Notes: a model not told the origin generated them from the letters alone. A stretch of 53,726 nt of DNA from Ruegeria denitrificans (GCF_001458295.1 NZ_CYUD01000021.1:1-53726), one strand, 5' to 3'. Positions 32,968 through 42,391 are shown, numbered from the stretch's first letter. A program made the numbers and translations.

Positions 32968-33864
32968 TCAAAATTGATGCTCTTGCGTCAATTCTGCGAC
33001 TGTTTCAATGATATCATTTTCCAGTTTGCGTGCCGCGGGGGACAATGCCGAACCCGCTTTGCGCAACAGGTGAATTTGGCGTTTCACGATCTCATCCGCC
33101 AGTGGCCGGAACACAAGTTCGCTTGGACCAAAAGAGATTGCAGCCATTTCAGGTAGAATGGTTACACCGATACCTGCCCTGACCATCCCCAGAATAGACG
33201 TCAGGTTATGGGCCGAAAGCTTCGATCTGGCGTGCAGTTTTTCTGCTTCGGGACCAGGAATGCCGTCGGACAGGCTATTTGCAACCAGGCGTTCATGTTC
33301 CAGCGCCTTCCAACCTATAGGACCGCTCTCTTTAGCCAGCGGATGATCCGGAGCAAACAGAACGCCGAACCGGTCCGTCAACAGAAGTCGGCTGTGGAGG
33401 CTGGATCCGTTGACGCCAAGTGTTGCGATGCCGATATCAATTCGACCGCGCGATAATTCGTGCAGGACAGACTTGGAATCCATATCGCGCAGGTCAATGC
33501 GAACTTTGTCATAATCCTTGATTTTTCGAGAAAACACCTGTGGAATTATTGTACCAGCCACCGATGGAACGGTTGCAATTCGAACATGCCCCAGGCTGGC
33601 ATCGGCGAAATTTTCGATAGAACGAACCGTATTGTCGAAATGTTGCACCTCCTGCTCTGATTGCTCGAGCACGAATTCTCCCAACGCGGTGAGTTTGTTT
33701 TTCCGGTCCGTTTCGAACAGCGGCTCCCCAAGATGGGTTTCCAGTTGTTTCATCATCATTGACACGGCCGACGGTGTCCGTTTCAGGACCAAAGCTGCGT
33801 CTGTCAGGTTTCCGCATCGTGCAACTGCCACAAAGCCGCGAAGTATTTCGATTTTGAGTGTCAT
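32968..33864 (-). CDS. LysR-family regulator
   Basis: A 298-aa LTTR with helix-turn-helix LTDAALVLKRTPSAVSMMMK at about residues 20-39 and a standard effector domain (GRIDIGIATLGVNGSSLHS, MVRAGIGVTILPEMA). It is divergent from the six-gene catabolic operon starting at 33972, with a dyad between them, so it very likely controls that operon. The ligand is probably the solute carried by the BCCT transporter or an intermediate. Confidence 0.9.
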   Translation of the reverse strand: MTLKIEILRGFVAVARCGNLTDAALVLKRTPSAVSMMMKQLETHLGEPLFETDRKNKLTALGEFVLEQSEQEVQHFDNTVRSIENFADASLGHVRIATVPSVAGTIIPQVFSRKIKDYDKVRIDLRDMDSKSVLHELSRGRIDIGIATLGVNGSSLHSRLLLTDRFGVLFAPDHPLAKESGPIGWKALEHERLVANSLSDGIPGPEAEKLHARSKLSAHNLTSILGMVRAGIGVTILPEMAAISFGPSELVFRPLADEIVKRQIHLLRKAGSALSPAARKLENDIIETVAELTQEHQF

Positions 33865-33867
33865 CCG

Positions 33868-33892
33868 TTTATTTCAGTTTTGCTGAAGTAAA
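33868..33892. promoter_or_regulatory. LysR-type dyad between lysR and the aldehyde dehydrogenase operon
   Basis: TTTATTTCAG-TTTTG-CTGAAGTAAA: arms of ten bases with one mismatch, containing the T-N11-A LTTR pattern. It lies 4 bp upstream of the lysR start and about 80 bp before the operon. Confidence 0.55.
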
Positions 33893-33971
33893 GTTCAATA
33901 ATTTTAGTTTGATTGATGGTGCCAAAAAGGTCCATACCTAATCAACACTTTCTTAATGAGGCGACACAGCT

Positions 33972-35423
33972 ATGGCTGACATCCAAAAGAACCTGATCGC
34001 TGGCGAATGGCTGGCAGGTGAAAGCGAAATTGAAAACCGCAACCCATCTGATCTGAGCGACCTGGTTGGGATGTTTGCGCAGGCCAGCGCCGATCAGCTA
34101 GAGGCAACGCTGGATCAAGCACGCGTGGCGCAAGCTGAATGGGAGGCCTATGGGCTTGAACGTAAGCAGGCAGTTCTAAATGCCATCGGCAATGAACTGA
34201 TGGCCCGAGCCGAGGAACTGGGCACTCTGCTCAGCCGGGAAGAGGGTAAGCCGCTGGCCGAAGGTAAGGGCGAAGTGTATCGCGCCGGTCAGTTCTTCAC
34301 CTATTACGCCGCCGAATGCCTCCGCCAGATTGGTGAGAACGCCGATTCCGTACGCCCCGACATCGAGGTTGATGTGCGCCGCGAGGCCGTAGGCGTCGTC
34401 GCTATCATCAGCCCGTGGAACTTCCCCACGGCGACGGCCTCGTGGAAGATCGCTCCGGCGCTGTGTTACGGCAACGCGGTTGTGTGGAAGCCCGCCAACA
34501 TCACGCCGGCCTCGGCTGTGGCCCTGACCGAGATCATCAACCGTCAGGACATCCCCAAGGGTCTGTTCAGCCTTGTGATGGGGTCGGGCCGTTCGATCGG
34601 GCAGCGCCTTGTCGAAAGCTCCAAGGTCAACGCGATTTCCTTCACTGGATCGGTGCCGGTCGGCAAGGGAATAGCGGCGGCGGCCATCCAAAACCTGACC
34701 AAGGTTCAGATGGAAATGGGGTCAAAAAACGCCCTGGCCGTTATGGACGACGCCGATCTGGATTTGGCGGTAACTTTGGCCCTGGGTGGTGCCTTTGGTG
34801 GCACGGGTCAAAAATGCACAGCTTCCTCCCGGCTCGTGGTTCACGCAGGCATTCACGACGCATTTGTTGATAAGCTCGTCGCGGGTGCACAGGCGATGAA
34901 AGTGGGCCACGCGCTGGAGGAAGGGGTTCAGATGGGCCCCGTCGTCAGCCAGCAGCAGTTGGCCGAGAATCTGGGCTATGTAGATCTGGGCAAATCCGAA
35001 GGCGCGGAACTGGCTTGTGGTGGTCAGCGTTTGGAAATGCCGCATAACGGTTATTACATGAGCCCCGGCGTGTTCCTGAACACCAACAACGACATGCGCA
35101 TCAACCGCGAAGAAATGTTCGCGCCGCTGACCAGCGTCATCAAGGTGGGCAGCTATGACGAAGCGCTGAGCGTCGTCAACGACACCAATTTTGGCCTGAC
35201 CTCGGGCATCGTAACCAAATCGCTGGCCCGGGCCACGCATTTTCGCCGCAACGCCCGCACCGGTGTTGTCACCGTGAACCTGCCCACAGCAGGTACCGAT
35301 TATCACGTGCCGTTCGGCGGTCGCGGCGACAGCTCTTACGGCCCCCGCGAGCAGGGCAAGGCCGCAGCTGAGTTCTACACGACGGTCAAGACCGCCTATA
35401 TCAGCGCTGGAAAGCCGGATTGA
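33972..35423 (+). CDS. NAD(P)-dependent aldehyde dehydrogenase
   Basis: A 483-aa aldehyde dehydrogenase with the Glu in VQMEMGSKNALAV and the nucleophilic Cys in GTGQKCTASSRLVV. IISPWNFPTATASWKIAPAL is the cofactor-side motif. It resembles the 2-oxoglutarate-semialdehyde / benzaldehyde-type groups rather than betaine aldehyde dehydrogenases. It is first in an operon with an M19-like protein, two proteins of unknown function, an Ldh-family oxidoreductase and a BCCT transporter. It probably oxidises the aldehyde made from the imported solute. Confidence 0.85.
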   Translation: MADIQKNLIAGEWLAGESEIENRNPSDLSDLVGMFAQASADQLEATLDQARVAQAEWEAYGLERKQAVLNAIGNELMARAEELGTLLSREEGKPLAEGKGEVYRAGQFFTYYAAECLRQIGENADSVRPDIEVDVRREAVGVVAIISPWNFPTATASWKIAPALCYGNAVVWKPANITPASAVALTEIINRQDIPKGLFSLVMGSGRSIGQRLVESSKVNAISFTGSVPVGKGIAAAAIQNLTKVQMEMGSKNALAVMDDADLDLAVTLALGGAFGGTGQKCTASSRLVVHAGIHDAFVDKLVAGAQAMKVGHALEEGVQMGPVVSQQQLAENLGYVDLGKSEGAELACGGQRLEMPHNGYYMSPGVFLNTNNDMRINREEMFAPLTSVIKVGSYDEALSVVNDTNFGLTSGIVTKSLARATHFRRNARTGVVTVNLPTAGTDYHVPFGGRGDSSYGPREQGKAAAEFYTTVKTAYISAGKPD

Positions 35424-36400
35424 TGCTGATCGATTGCCTGCAATACGCCAACTGGTCGGAAAGGATATTCCGTCAACTGCGCGAAGGGGGTGTGGACGCG
35501 ATTCACGTCACCATCGCGTACCATGAGAATTTCCGAGAAACAGTTTTGAATTTTGAGAAATGGAACCGTTGGTTTGAGCAATACCCCGACCTCATAATGA
35601 AAGGTCGCTGGGCCAGCGACATAGATGTGGCGCGCGAAACGGGTCGGACGGCAGTGTTCTTTGGGTTCCAGAACCCCTCGCCCATCGAAGACGATATCGG
35701 TCTGGTCGAAATCCTGCACGATCTGGGCGCGCGGTTCATGCAACTGACCTATAACAACCAATCGCTGCTGGCGACGGGCTGTTACGAGGCCGAAGACACC
35801 GGCATCACCCGCATGGGCAAGCAGGTCATCAAAGAGATGAACCGGGTTGGCCTAGTCGTAGACATGAGCCATTCGGCGGATCGGTCAACCATCGAGGCGG
35901 CCGAGTTCTCCGAACGCCCCATTGCCATTACCCATGCCAATCCGCACGAATGGTCGCCTGCCTTGCGCAATAAGCGGGACACGGTGATCCGGGCGGTTAC
36001 GGAAAACGGCGGGATGCTGGGCTTTTCGGTCTACCCTCATCACCTCAAGGACAAGTCCGACTGCACGCTTGAGAGTTTCTGCGAAATGATCGCGCGCACT
36101 GCGGACAAATACGGCGCCCAGCATTTGGGGATAGGCACCGATTTGTGCCAGGATCAGCCTGACAGTATCGTGGAATGGATGCGCGTGGGTCGCTGGACGA
36201 AAGAGATCGACTATGGTGAAGGCTCTGCCTCGGCCCCCGGTTTCCCGCCCATGCCAAATTGGTTTCAGGACAACCGCGATTTTGGGAATATCCGGGACGG
36301 TCTGGGCAAAACCGGTCTGAACGCCAATGAAGTCGACGGGATCATGGGCGACAACTGGTATCGCTTTTTTAGCGATAACTTCGGGCCAACAGAAAGCTGA
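35423..36400 (+). CDS. M19-type membrane-dipeptidase family protein with altered metal site
   Basis: A 325-aa TIM-barrel amidohydrolase-like protein. ATG 35423 overlaps the aldehyde dehydrogenase stop (TGATG), so translation is coupled. The later M19 ligands are present: His in VVDMSHSADRS, His in AITHANPHEWSP and Asp in GIGTDLCQD. The N-terminal HxD pair is absent (DCLQYANWSE where DGHNDLP-like sequence is expected), and the bridging Glu is replaced in FFGFQNPSP. It may thus bind one metal or have a different chemistry. There is no signal peptide. Its role in solute breakdown is inferred from the operon only. Confidence 0.75.
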   Translation: MLIDCLQYANWSERIFRQLREGGVDAIHVTIAYHENFRETVLNFEKWNRWFEQYPDLIMKGRWASDIDVARETGRTAVFFGFQNPSPIEDDIGLVEILHDLGARFMQLTYNNQSLLATGCYEAEDTGITRMGKQVIKEMNRVGLVVDMSHSADRSTIEAAEFSERPIAITHANPHEWSPALRNKRDTVIRAVTENGGMLGFSVYPHHLKDKSDCTLESFCEMIARTADKYGAQHLGIGTDLCQDQPDSIVEWMRVGRWTKEIDYGEGSASAPGFPPMPNWFQDNRDFGNIRDGLGKTGLNANEVDGIMGDNWYRFFSDNFGPTES

Positions 36401-36414
36401 GGGAGCATAGCCGA

Positions 36415-38106
36415 ATGACTGATGTTGCCAAACGCGACCCAAAGCTGGTGATGCGTCTTGCGCGCCTTGGATCAATGCACCAGTCGCGCCTGTCATTCAT
36501 GCGTATTCTGACGCGGCGGCTGGCCCGAGAAAATTGGCGGTTTGAACAATCTGCTTTCGAGATCGACGAAAACGGCGTCGGCCATGCCGTGTATACCGCG
36601 CACGGGCCGAATTCATCCTATTCGCTGATCGCCTATGCCCATGACCTGCCGCCCGAAAAACGGTCAGACCGAGTGATTGCCGAGGCCTGGGATGCCACAT
36701 TCACTTTGTTTGACGGGGTGCCATCCGCCGACGACATTGAACGCTTGTCGCTGAATATCCCGGTGCAAGAGGCCGGACGTGTGACTGGTACTGAACTGTC
36801 GGTTTCGCGGGCAAACCGATCCGTGCGCCTGTGGGAACATGTCGTCAGCGAACTGGCCGAGGGACGCCAGCCGTCGACCGCAAAGATCGAAGACGTTGGT
36901 TACCTGATGCGCACGACAGCCGTTTACGGCTCGGGCAAGCTGGGTGCGGCAGATCGTGAGATGATCGCCGACCGCCCTGAATTCCGCGTGCCGTTCCAAG
37001 TTGAGATGCTCTCGGTCTATCTGACGCGGTGGTTCATAACCGATTTGGTGCAACATATGGCCGATAAACGCGCAACGAAAAACGGATCCCAGGCTGCGCG
37101 GCTGGACCCCGGGATTGCCCGCTCGATCGGTATTGGCAACTCGACAGGGTTGGGCATGGCGCCGTTCCTGTTGAACCACCCGGTGCTGTTCAACAACTGG
37201 ATGGCTGCACGAGAGCAGGCCATTCAGGCCGTGCGCGCCGTTCAAAAGGCAACCGAGGCTGAAATCGCCCTGTTTCGCGATATGCTGGCACGCAACACGC
37301 AGATCGTTGAAACCTGGCATTCAGAACACCCGATCCAGATTGAAAAACTGGCGGCTCTACGCGGCGATGTCGGCAAGGTCACCGAATATCTGACCGGCGC
37401 CGATCTAGGAGCGGACTATCCCTGGGACGCACTATATACTTGGGCCGAGAATAGCCTGACACTGGAAGGGCAGGAGTGGATTGCGTCGCTGATCCTGGAA
37501 CCATACGGGGAACTGGTGGACGGGTTTGCCGAAGGCATGGCGGCAGACAACACCGCAACCTTTCGAATTGCGGGTGCCATGAAGATCGGCGATCTGCGGG
37601 TGTTGTTGAAGGACATCTATGGCTGGGCGATAGAGACGGATTGGTCGACCCCGGCCAGCAAGGCCCGGGCCTGGTACGTGTCCGAAGAAAAGCTGGAACC
37701 GCGCCTGGGTGAACGTTTCGAGGAACCCATAGAGGAATATGAACAGCCTCTGGCACCCGGGCGGGATGCGGCGCTTTTGTATCACTCTCTGGCCCATTGG
37801 TCGGACGAGGCGCAGGTTGCGAATTTTCTGCTGCGCCATCCTGAACACCGTCACGTCCTACGACGTGTCCAAATCGTAGGCCGCGCACCTTATGCTGAAA
37901 TCCGGGATAATACGATCTCGGACCGGGTGCTGCCCATCGACATGTTGCGCTGCAAATTGTCCTTCTTCGGGGCGACCAAGTTTGATCCCCGTTCGGACCG
38001 CTGGGTCCGGATCTGCATGTATGAAAATGCCCCCCTGCCCTACGAATTGACGTCAGAAAATGCCGATTTCTGGATCTTCCCCGAGCTTGAAAGGGCTGCG
38101 GTATGA
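36415..38106 (+). CDS. Uncharacterised 563-aa protein of the BCCT operon
   Basis: I do not recognise the family. GGGAG lies upstream of ATG 36415. The protein is soluble and mostly helical, without signal peptide or obvious cofactor motif. Conserved-looking segments include LMRTTAVYGSGKLGAADRE, IGIGNSTGLGMAPFLLNHP and DNTISDRVLPIDMLRC. The glycine-rich GIGNSTGLGMAPF could line a ligand or nucleotide site. It is 14 nt after the M19-like gene and overlaps the DUF3726 gene by four bases (ATGA), so the two are probably partners. An enzyme or enzyme subunit acting on the imported solute is the simplest guess. Confidence 0.7.
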   Translation: MTDVAKRDPKLVMRLARLGSMHQSRLSFMRILTRRLARENWRFEQSAFEIDENGVGHAVYTAHGPNSSYSLIAYAHDLPPEKRSDRVIAEAWDATFTLFDGVPSADDIERLSLNIPVQEAGRVTGTELSVSRANRSVRLWEHVVSELAEGRQPSTAKIEDVGYLMRTTAVYGSGKLGAADREMIADRPEFRVPFQVEMLSVYLTRWFITDLVQHMADKRATKNGSQAARLDPGIARSIGIGNSTGLGMAPFLLNHPVLFNNWMAAREQAIQAVRAVQKATEAEIALFRDMLARNTQIVETWHSEHPIQIEKLAALRGDVGKVTEYLTGADLGADYPWDALYTWAENSLTLEGQEWIASLILEPYGELVDGFAEGMAADNTATFRIAGAMKIGDLRVLLKDIYGWAIETDWSTPASKARAWYVSEEKLEPRLGERFEEPIEEYEQPLAPGRDAALLYHSLAHWSDEAQVANFLLRHPEHRHVLRRVQIVGRAPYAEIRDNTISDRVLPIDMLRCKLSFFGATKFDPRSDRWVRICMYENAPLPYELTSENADFWIFPELERAAV

Positions 38107-38753
38107 GTCATTCGCTGAATGAAATCGAAGCCATGAGTAAACGCGCCGCGCGCGGTGCAGGCCTGTCTTGGGGTCTGGCCGAAGAGGCCGCAAAAGGTAC
38201 ACGATGGCTGTCGGCCTTTGGGTTTTCCGGGGCCGGAATGTTGGCCGATCTGCTTGAGATGAACGACCGCATCCCCTCGATTGACGTATCGCCGGTCTCT
38301 CTCAGCGCGGAAATATGGCATGCCCCAACCCGCCGGATGAGTCCGCTGATCGCCGGAGCATCACTAAGCGATTGTGCCGTGCGTCTGATGGAGCGGGGCT
38401 TGATCACCATGGAAAACGTCAGCCTGCCCTTGTTGTCGGTGCCGTTCATGGGTGGTGCGGCGTTGCGTCTGGGTGTGCCGGTCGCCGCCGAATGGGAGAG
38501 CGCGCGGCTGGCAACAGACGGACGGCAGGTTTGTGTTCAAGCCTCACCTGATGCGCTTGAGGCGCGCCATGCTGAAAAGCTGGTTTTTTCTGCGCCCGCC
38601 GAGATGACCGGGCGTCTAGAACCGATGCTGCGCGCCGATGTGTCCGAGCAAAACTGGAACAGACTCAGCGCCTTTGCCCACCGCACGTTCGCTCCCGCAA
38701 CCGAAGAAAGCCGCCTGCGCGGCGCCGGTGCGGGTCTAAGCGACAACGACTGA
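38103..38753 (+). CDS. DUF3726-family protein
   Basis: A 216-aa protein. The N-terminus LNEIEAMSKRAARGAGLSWG, followed by LAEEAAKGTRWL, is what I recall for DUF3726. It overlaps the preceding gene by four bases. There is no membrane segment or known catalytic motif. The tight coupling to the 563-aa protein suggests a complex. Function unknown. Confidence 0.7.
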   Translation: MSHSLNEIEAMSKRAARGAGLSWGLAEEAAKGTRWLSAFGFSGAGMLADLLEMNDRIPSIDVSPVSLSAEIWHAPTRRMSPLIAGASLSDCAVRLMERGLITMENVSLPLLSVPFMGGAALRLGVPVAAEWESARLATDGRQVCVQASPDALEARHAEKLVFSAPAEMTGRLEPMLRADVSEQNWNRLSAFAHRTFAPATEESRLRGAGAGLSDND

Positions 38754-38804
38754 AACGCAACCTCTGCCCCAGGGGGAGCACAACACACACGAACGGAAAC
38801 CATA

Positions 38805-39812
38805 ATGATCGCCACCGAATCCCTATCTCTGTCCGAAATCGAAGATCTGGCCTTTCGCGCGCTAGTCAATGCCGGCACGTCCGAGGAAAACGCGCGTCCT
38901 TTGGCGGTTGCGACTGCGATGACCGAAGCGGATGGGGTGGCTTCACATGGGCTGGCCTATATTCCGATCTATGCCCAGCATGTCGAATGCGGAAAGGTGG
39001 ACGGCACTGCGAAACCGGTGGTCACGCTGCCGCGCCCTGCTGTTGTCACCGTGGATGCCGCCACCGGCTTTGCCCACAGTGCAATTGATCTGGGTTTTGA
39101 GAAACTGATCCCGCTAGCGCGGGAACTGGGCGTTGCGGTTCTGGCGGTCAACAACTCGTATAATTGCGGCGTTCTGGGCGTACATACGCAGCGCCTGGCA
39201 CAGGCGGGCCTGCTGGGTATTGGGTTTACCAACGCTCCCGCCTCGATTGCGCCTTCGGGTGGCGCAAAACCCGTTGTTGGTACCAACCCGTTCTCGATTT
39301 CCGCCCCTGATGCCGACGGCAACGCCGCGCTGCTAATCGATCAGTCCGCCAGTACAATTGCCAAAAGCGAGGTGATGAAACACGCCCGCGAAGGTCGACC
39401 CGTACCAGAAGGCTGGGTGCTGGATGCAAACGGTCAACCGACCACCGACCCCGAGGCCGGTCTGAAAGGCTCGATGGTTCCTTCGGGCGGCTACAAGGGC
39501 GTGGGTATTGCGCTGACAGTCGAGCTGATGGCCGCCGCCATGGCAGGTGCTGCGCTGGGATCAGTGGCCAGCCCGTTCTCGGGCACGGCGGGCGGCCCGC
39601 CGAAAACCGGTCAATTTTTTATCGCCATTGACCCACAAGCAACGTCGGGCGGGCTGTTTCAAGACAAACTGGCCGAGTTGATCGACTCGGTCCGCTCACA
39701 AGACGGTGCCCGCCTGCCGGGCGATGGTCGCAAAAAGTGCCGGGAGGGTGCAGCAAAGAAAGGTGTAGCCGTGAACGCCGCCCTTCTGGAAAAAGTCCGC
39801 GCGCTTCTGTGA
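38805..39812 (+). CDS. Ldh/malate/sulfolactate dehydrogenase-family oxidoreductase
   Basis: A 335-aa protein of the type-2 malate/L-lactate dehydrogenase fold (ComC, YlbC, DpkA). Signatures are SHGLAYIPIYAQH (catalytic His region), VAVNNSYNCGVLG-like turn, PSGGAKPVVGTNPFSIS and PSGGYKGVGIALTVELM. The family reduces 2-oxo acids or cyclic imines such as delta-1-piperideine-2-carboxylate and pyrroline-2-carboxylate with NAD(P)H. Beside a BCCT transporter and an aldehyde dehydrogenase, a cyclic imino acid or N-methylated amino acid substrate is possible. The exact substrate is not visible. Confidence 0.82.
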   Translation: MIATESLSLSEIEDLAFRALVNAGTSEENARPLAVATAMTEADGVASHGLAYIPIYAQHVECGKVDGTAKPVVTLPRPAVVTVDAATGFAHSAIDLGFEKLIPLARELGVAVLAVNNSYNCGVLGVHTQRLAQAGLLGIGFTNAPASIAPSGGAKPVVGTNPFSISAPDADGNAALLIDQSASTIAKSEVMKHAREGRPVPEGWVLDANGQPTTDPEAGLKGSMVPSGGYKGVGIALTVELMAAAMAGAALGSVASPFSGTAGGPPKTGQFFIAIDPQATSGGLFQDKLAELIDSVRSQDGARLPGDGRKKCREGAAKKGVAVNAALLEKVRALL

Positions 39813-39934
39813 CGCGAAGAAGCGAAAAACGGACGGAGAAGAACAAACTGAGCTGCGCCCCATCTGTAAACTTGGCTGGTATGGCGCACTTTCAAAGAAA
39901 ATAACAAGCCATTTACCGACAAGGGAGAACAGAG

Positions 39935-41761
39935 ATGTCGATAAAGGAACCGTTTACGGACTTAGAGATAAAAACCGCGGATGACGGTTTTTACGAAAAC
40001 TACAGCGTACCCATTGCGCTGATAAGCAAGGCGATCATGGTTGCCTTGGTGTTATGGGCGCTGATGTTTCCAGCTAATGCCAATGGCACTTTGGGCAGCT
40101 GGAACGGCAAACTATTGGAAAGCTTCAACGGCTTCTACGTCATCATCGTTGGTCTGTTTTTCCTGTTCCTAGTGGTGGTGGCCATCCTTCCAGGTACCGG
40201 CAAGCGGGTCATGGGTACACCCGGCGAAAAGCCCGAGTTTTCAAACTTTTCATGGTTCTCGATGATGTTTGGGGCCGGTCTGGGCGTGGGTCTGATGGTG
40301 TTTGCCACGGCCGAGCCGCTAGGCCTGTGGGGTTCGAACCCCGTGGTGGTTGCAGGCAATGTTCCGGGCAATGAGCCCGAGGCGATCCAATCGGCTTATC
40401 GCTACACATTTCTGCATTATGGCTTTCATGCCTGGGCGATTTATGTGGTGACCGGCCTGTCGCTGGCCTACTACGCCTATACACGCAACATGCCATTGAC
40501 GATCCGCGCGGCTCTGACGCCGCTGTTTGGCAAGCTGATGAACGGTTTTCTGGGTCATGTGGTGGACGTTCTGGGCGTGGTTGCGACCATCCTGGGTGTA
40601 TCGGTCACCATCGGCTTTGGTATCAGTCAGTTTATCGACGGCGTTTACGCGATTACAGGCATTCAGTGGATAATGGATCTGAGCGGTGAAGTGCCGGCGC
40701 CATCCAAAGTAGGCCTGATCGCGGGTCTGATCGTCATCATGGCGCTGTCGATCATCTCGGCGGTGTCGGGTGTTGGGCGCGGGATCAAGTACCTGTCGAA
40801 CCTGAACCTTGTGCTGTCAATCATCCTGCTGGGTACATTTGTGATATTTGGCTCGTTCGTCTTTGCACTGACCACGTATGGTTCGGCGATGGTGGACTAT
40901 ATCTTCCACTTCCTGTCGCTTAGCTTTGGTGCATACGGTCCGTTGTCGGCGGAAGCATTTGCTGCAGCCCTGCCTGCAGAAGCACAGGCGCATGCTGCAG
41001 ATCTGATGGGTGGCGCAACCAATGCCTGGGGCAGCTTTGACGGATTCAAAGGCGGGCTGGAAGGCGCGGCCGCCGAGCTGGACGAAGCAACCCTGGCAGC
41101 TGCCTATGCCGCCGGTGAGCAAGGTCGTCAGTTTGGCTGGCAATCGGGTTGGACCACGTTCTATTGGGCTTGGTGGATCGCGTTCTCACCATTTGTGGGC
41201 CTGTTCCTGGCGCGCATCTCGAAGGGTCGTACCGTGCGTGAGTTCATCCTGGGCTGTGTTTTCGCACCAGCGCTGGTGTGCTTCGCGTGGATGACGGTTC
41301 TGGGTGGCACAGCAATCGACCTTGAACTGGCGGGCGCGGCCGAAGGTGCGATCATCGGGGCCTCGAACACCAACAAGCTGTTTGTGACACTGTCTTACAT
41401 GATCGACGGTGGTCTGCTGTCGATGCTGAATGTCATGTGCGTGATCCTGATCATGACCTTCCTGGTGACCTCTGCGGACTCGGGCATTCTGGTGATGAAT
41501 ACGATCATGTCGGGTGGCAGCCAGGAAACGGGCATCAAGCATCGTATCATCTGGGGTGTGATCCTAACCGCGGTGATTGGTGCGCTGACTCTAGCAGCGG
41601 GTGAGAACAACCCGATGGACGCACTGCGCAATGCAATGATTATTGGTGCACTGCCATTCACCATGGTGATGGGGTTGATGTGTGTCTCACTGGCCAAGGC
41701 GCTTTACCGTGACGGGCAGCGCGACAAGCTTGAGGGCACTGGAGTTCAAGCTGCCGAGTAA
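39935..41761 (+). CDS. BCCT-family betaine/carnitine/choline-type transporter
   Basis: A 608-aa protein with twelve predicted membrane segments and the BCCT signature TFYWAWWIAFSPFVGLFLAR, then ISKGRTVREFILG. An extra loop rich in Ala/Glu lies at about residues 340-390. GGGAGAACAG precedes the start. BCCT carriers move quaternary or zwitterionic solutes (glycine betaine, carnitine, DMSP, ectoine) with Na+ or H+. It is last in the operon, before the terminator at 41784-41809, and likely supplies the substrate of the upstream enzymes. Confidence 0.93.
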   Translation: MSIKEPFTDLEIKTADDGFYENYSVPIALISKAIMVALVLWALMFPANANGTLGSWNGKLLESFNGFYVIIVGLFFLFLVVVAILPGTGKRVMGTPGEKPEFSNFSWFSMMFGAGLGVGLMVFATAEPLGLWGSNPVVVAGNVPGNEPEAIQSAYRYTFLHYGFHAWAIYVVTGLSLAYYAYTRNMPLTIRAALTPLFGKLMNGFLGHVVDVLGVVATILGVSVTIGFGISQFIDGVYAITGIQWIMDLSGEVPAPSKVGLIAGLIVIMALSIISAVSGVGRGIKYLSNLNLVLSIILLGTFVIFGSFVFALTTYGSAMVDYIFHFLSLSFGAYGPLSAEAFAAALPAEAQAHAADLMGGATNAWGSFDGFKGGLEGAAAELDEATLAAAYAAGEQGRQFGWQSGWTTFYWAWWIAFSPFVGLFLARISKGRTVREFILGCVFAPALVCFAWMTVLGGTAIDLELAGAAEGAIIGASNTNKLFVTLSYMIDGGLLSMLNVMCVILIMTFLVTSADSGILVMNTIMSGGSQETGIKHRIIWGVILTAVIGALTLAAGENNPMDALRNAMIIGALPFTMVMGLMCVSLAKALYRDGQRDKLEGTGVQAAE

Positions 41762-41783
41762 GCCTGGCCAAACAAACCAACAA

Positions 41784-41809
41784 AAACGCCGCTCACTTGA
41801 GCGGCGTTT
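41784..41809 (+). terminator. Terminator after the BCCT gene
   Basis: AAACGCCGCTC, loop ACTT and GAGCGGCGTTT form a perfect 11-bp stem followed by CTCTTTC, directly after the BCCT stop. Confidence 0.88.
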
Positions 41810-42216
41810 CTCTTTCAGTCACATCTGCGCCTGCTGCAGGTTTTCAACCTTAGGTATTTGTGCCCAAATCAGCGACGCCAGAATGTCTGGGGAAGATATT
41901 TAGCATAAAGTTGCTTTGGTCTGTATCGTAGTTGACGCAGCCGAGCTCTTTTACCCCTCTCGATACCTGGCACATTCAAACGTGACTGCGTACTTCAACC
42001 CAATTCTGTTGGGTCAGTTTGCCGTCTTGTCTGCGATGAATTTATCCACGGGCCTTAGAACACTTTGCAACGCAACACTCGGTATTTCTGGCTTATTCAA
42101 AACAGGTAATTCGAATACATCCGATGATGTAGTCCGGTATCGGTTATGCAAATTTGGTAATTCTACTTTACCAATCCAACAACCGCCTTGGGTATACAGA
42201 CACAAGGAGAAAGACA
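41810..42216. other. Gene-free region with a promoter-proximal inverted repeat
   Basis: About 400 bases with no supportable gene. Near the right end TTGGTAA (42154-42160), a 7-nt spacer and TTACCAA (42168-42174) form a perfect inverted repeat, possibly an operator for the small gene at 42217. Confidence 0.4.
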
Positions 42217-42351
42217 ATGCTTAGCAACACGCAGTATTTCGAACTGATCAACAACGCTCGGAAAGAACGTGATGCGTCCCTGTTCCGGTTCCTTTTCCGG
42301 TCGAATTTCTTTTCGTTCAAAGCACCGCAGCCTGCATCGACAACTGGCTGA
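42217..42351 (+). CDS. Small protein, 44 aa
   Basis: MLSNTQYFELINNARKERDA begins a short basic, Phe-rich protein (LFRFLFRSNFFSF). The ribosome site AAGGAG seven bases upstream is among the best in the window, and an inverted repeat lies 43 bp upstream. Short Arg/Phe-rich proteins are common in Rhodobacterales but I cannot assign a family. It could also be the shortened start of a broken longer gene. Confidence 0.45.
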   Translation: MLSNTQYFELINNARKERDASLFRFLFRSNFFSFKAPQPASTTG

Positions 42352-42391
42352 AGGGCAACCGGCAGACATAAGTGGGATCAGCTAAGTGGCG

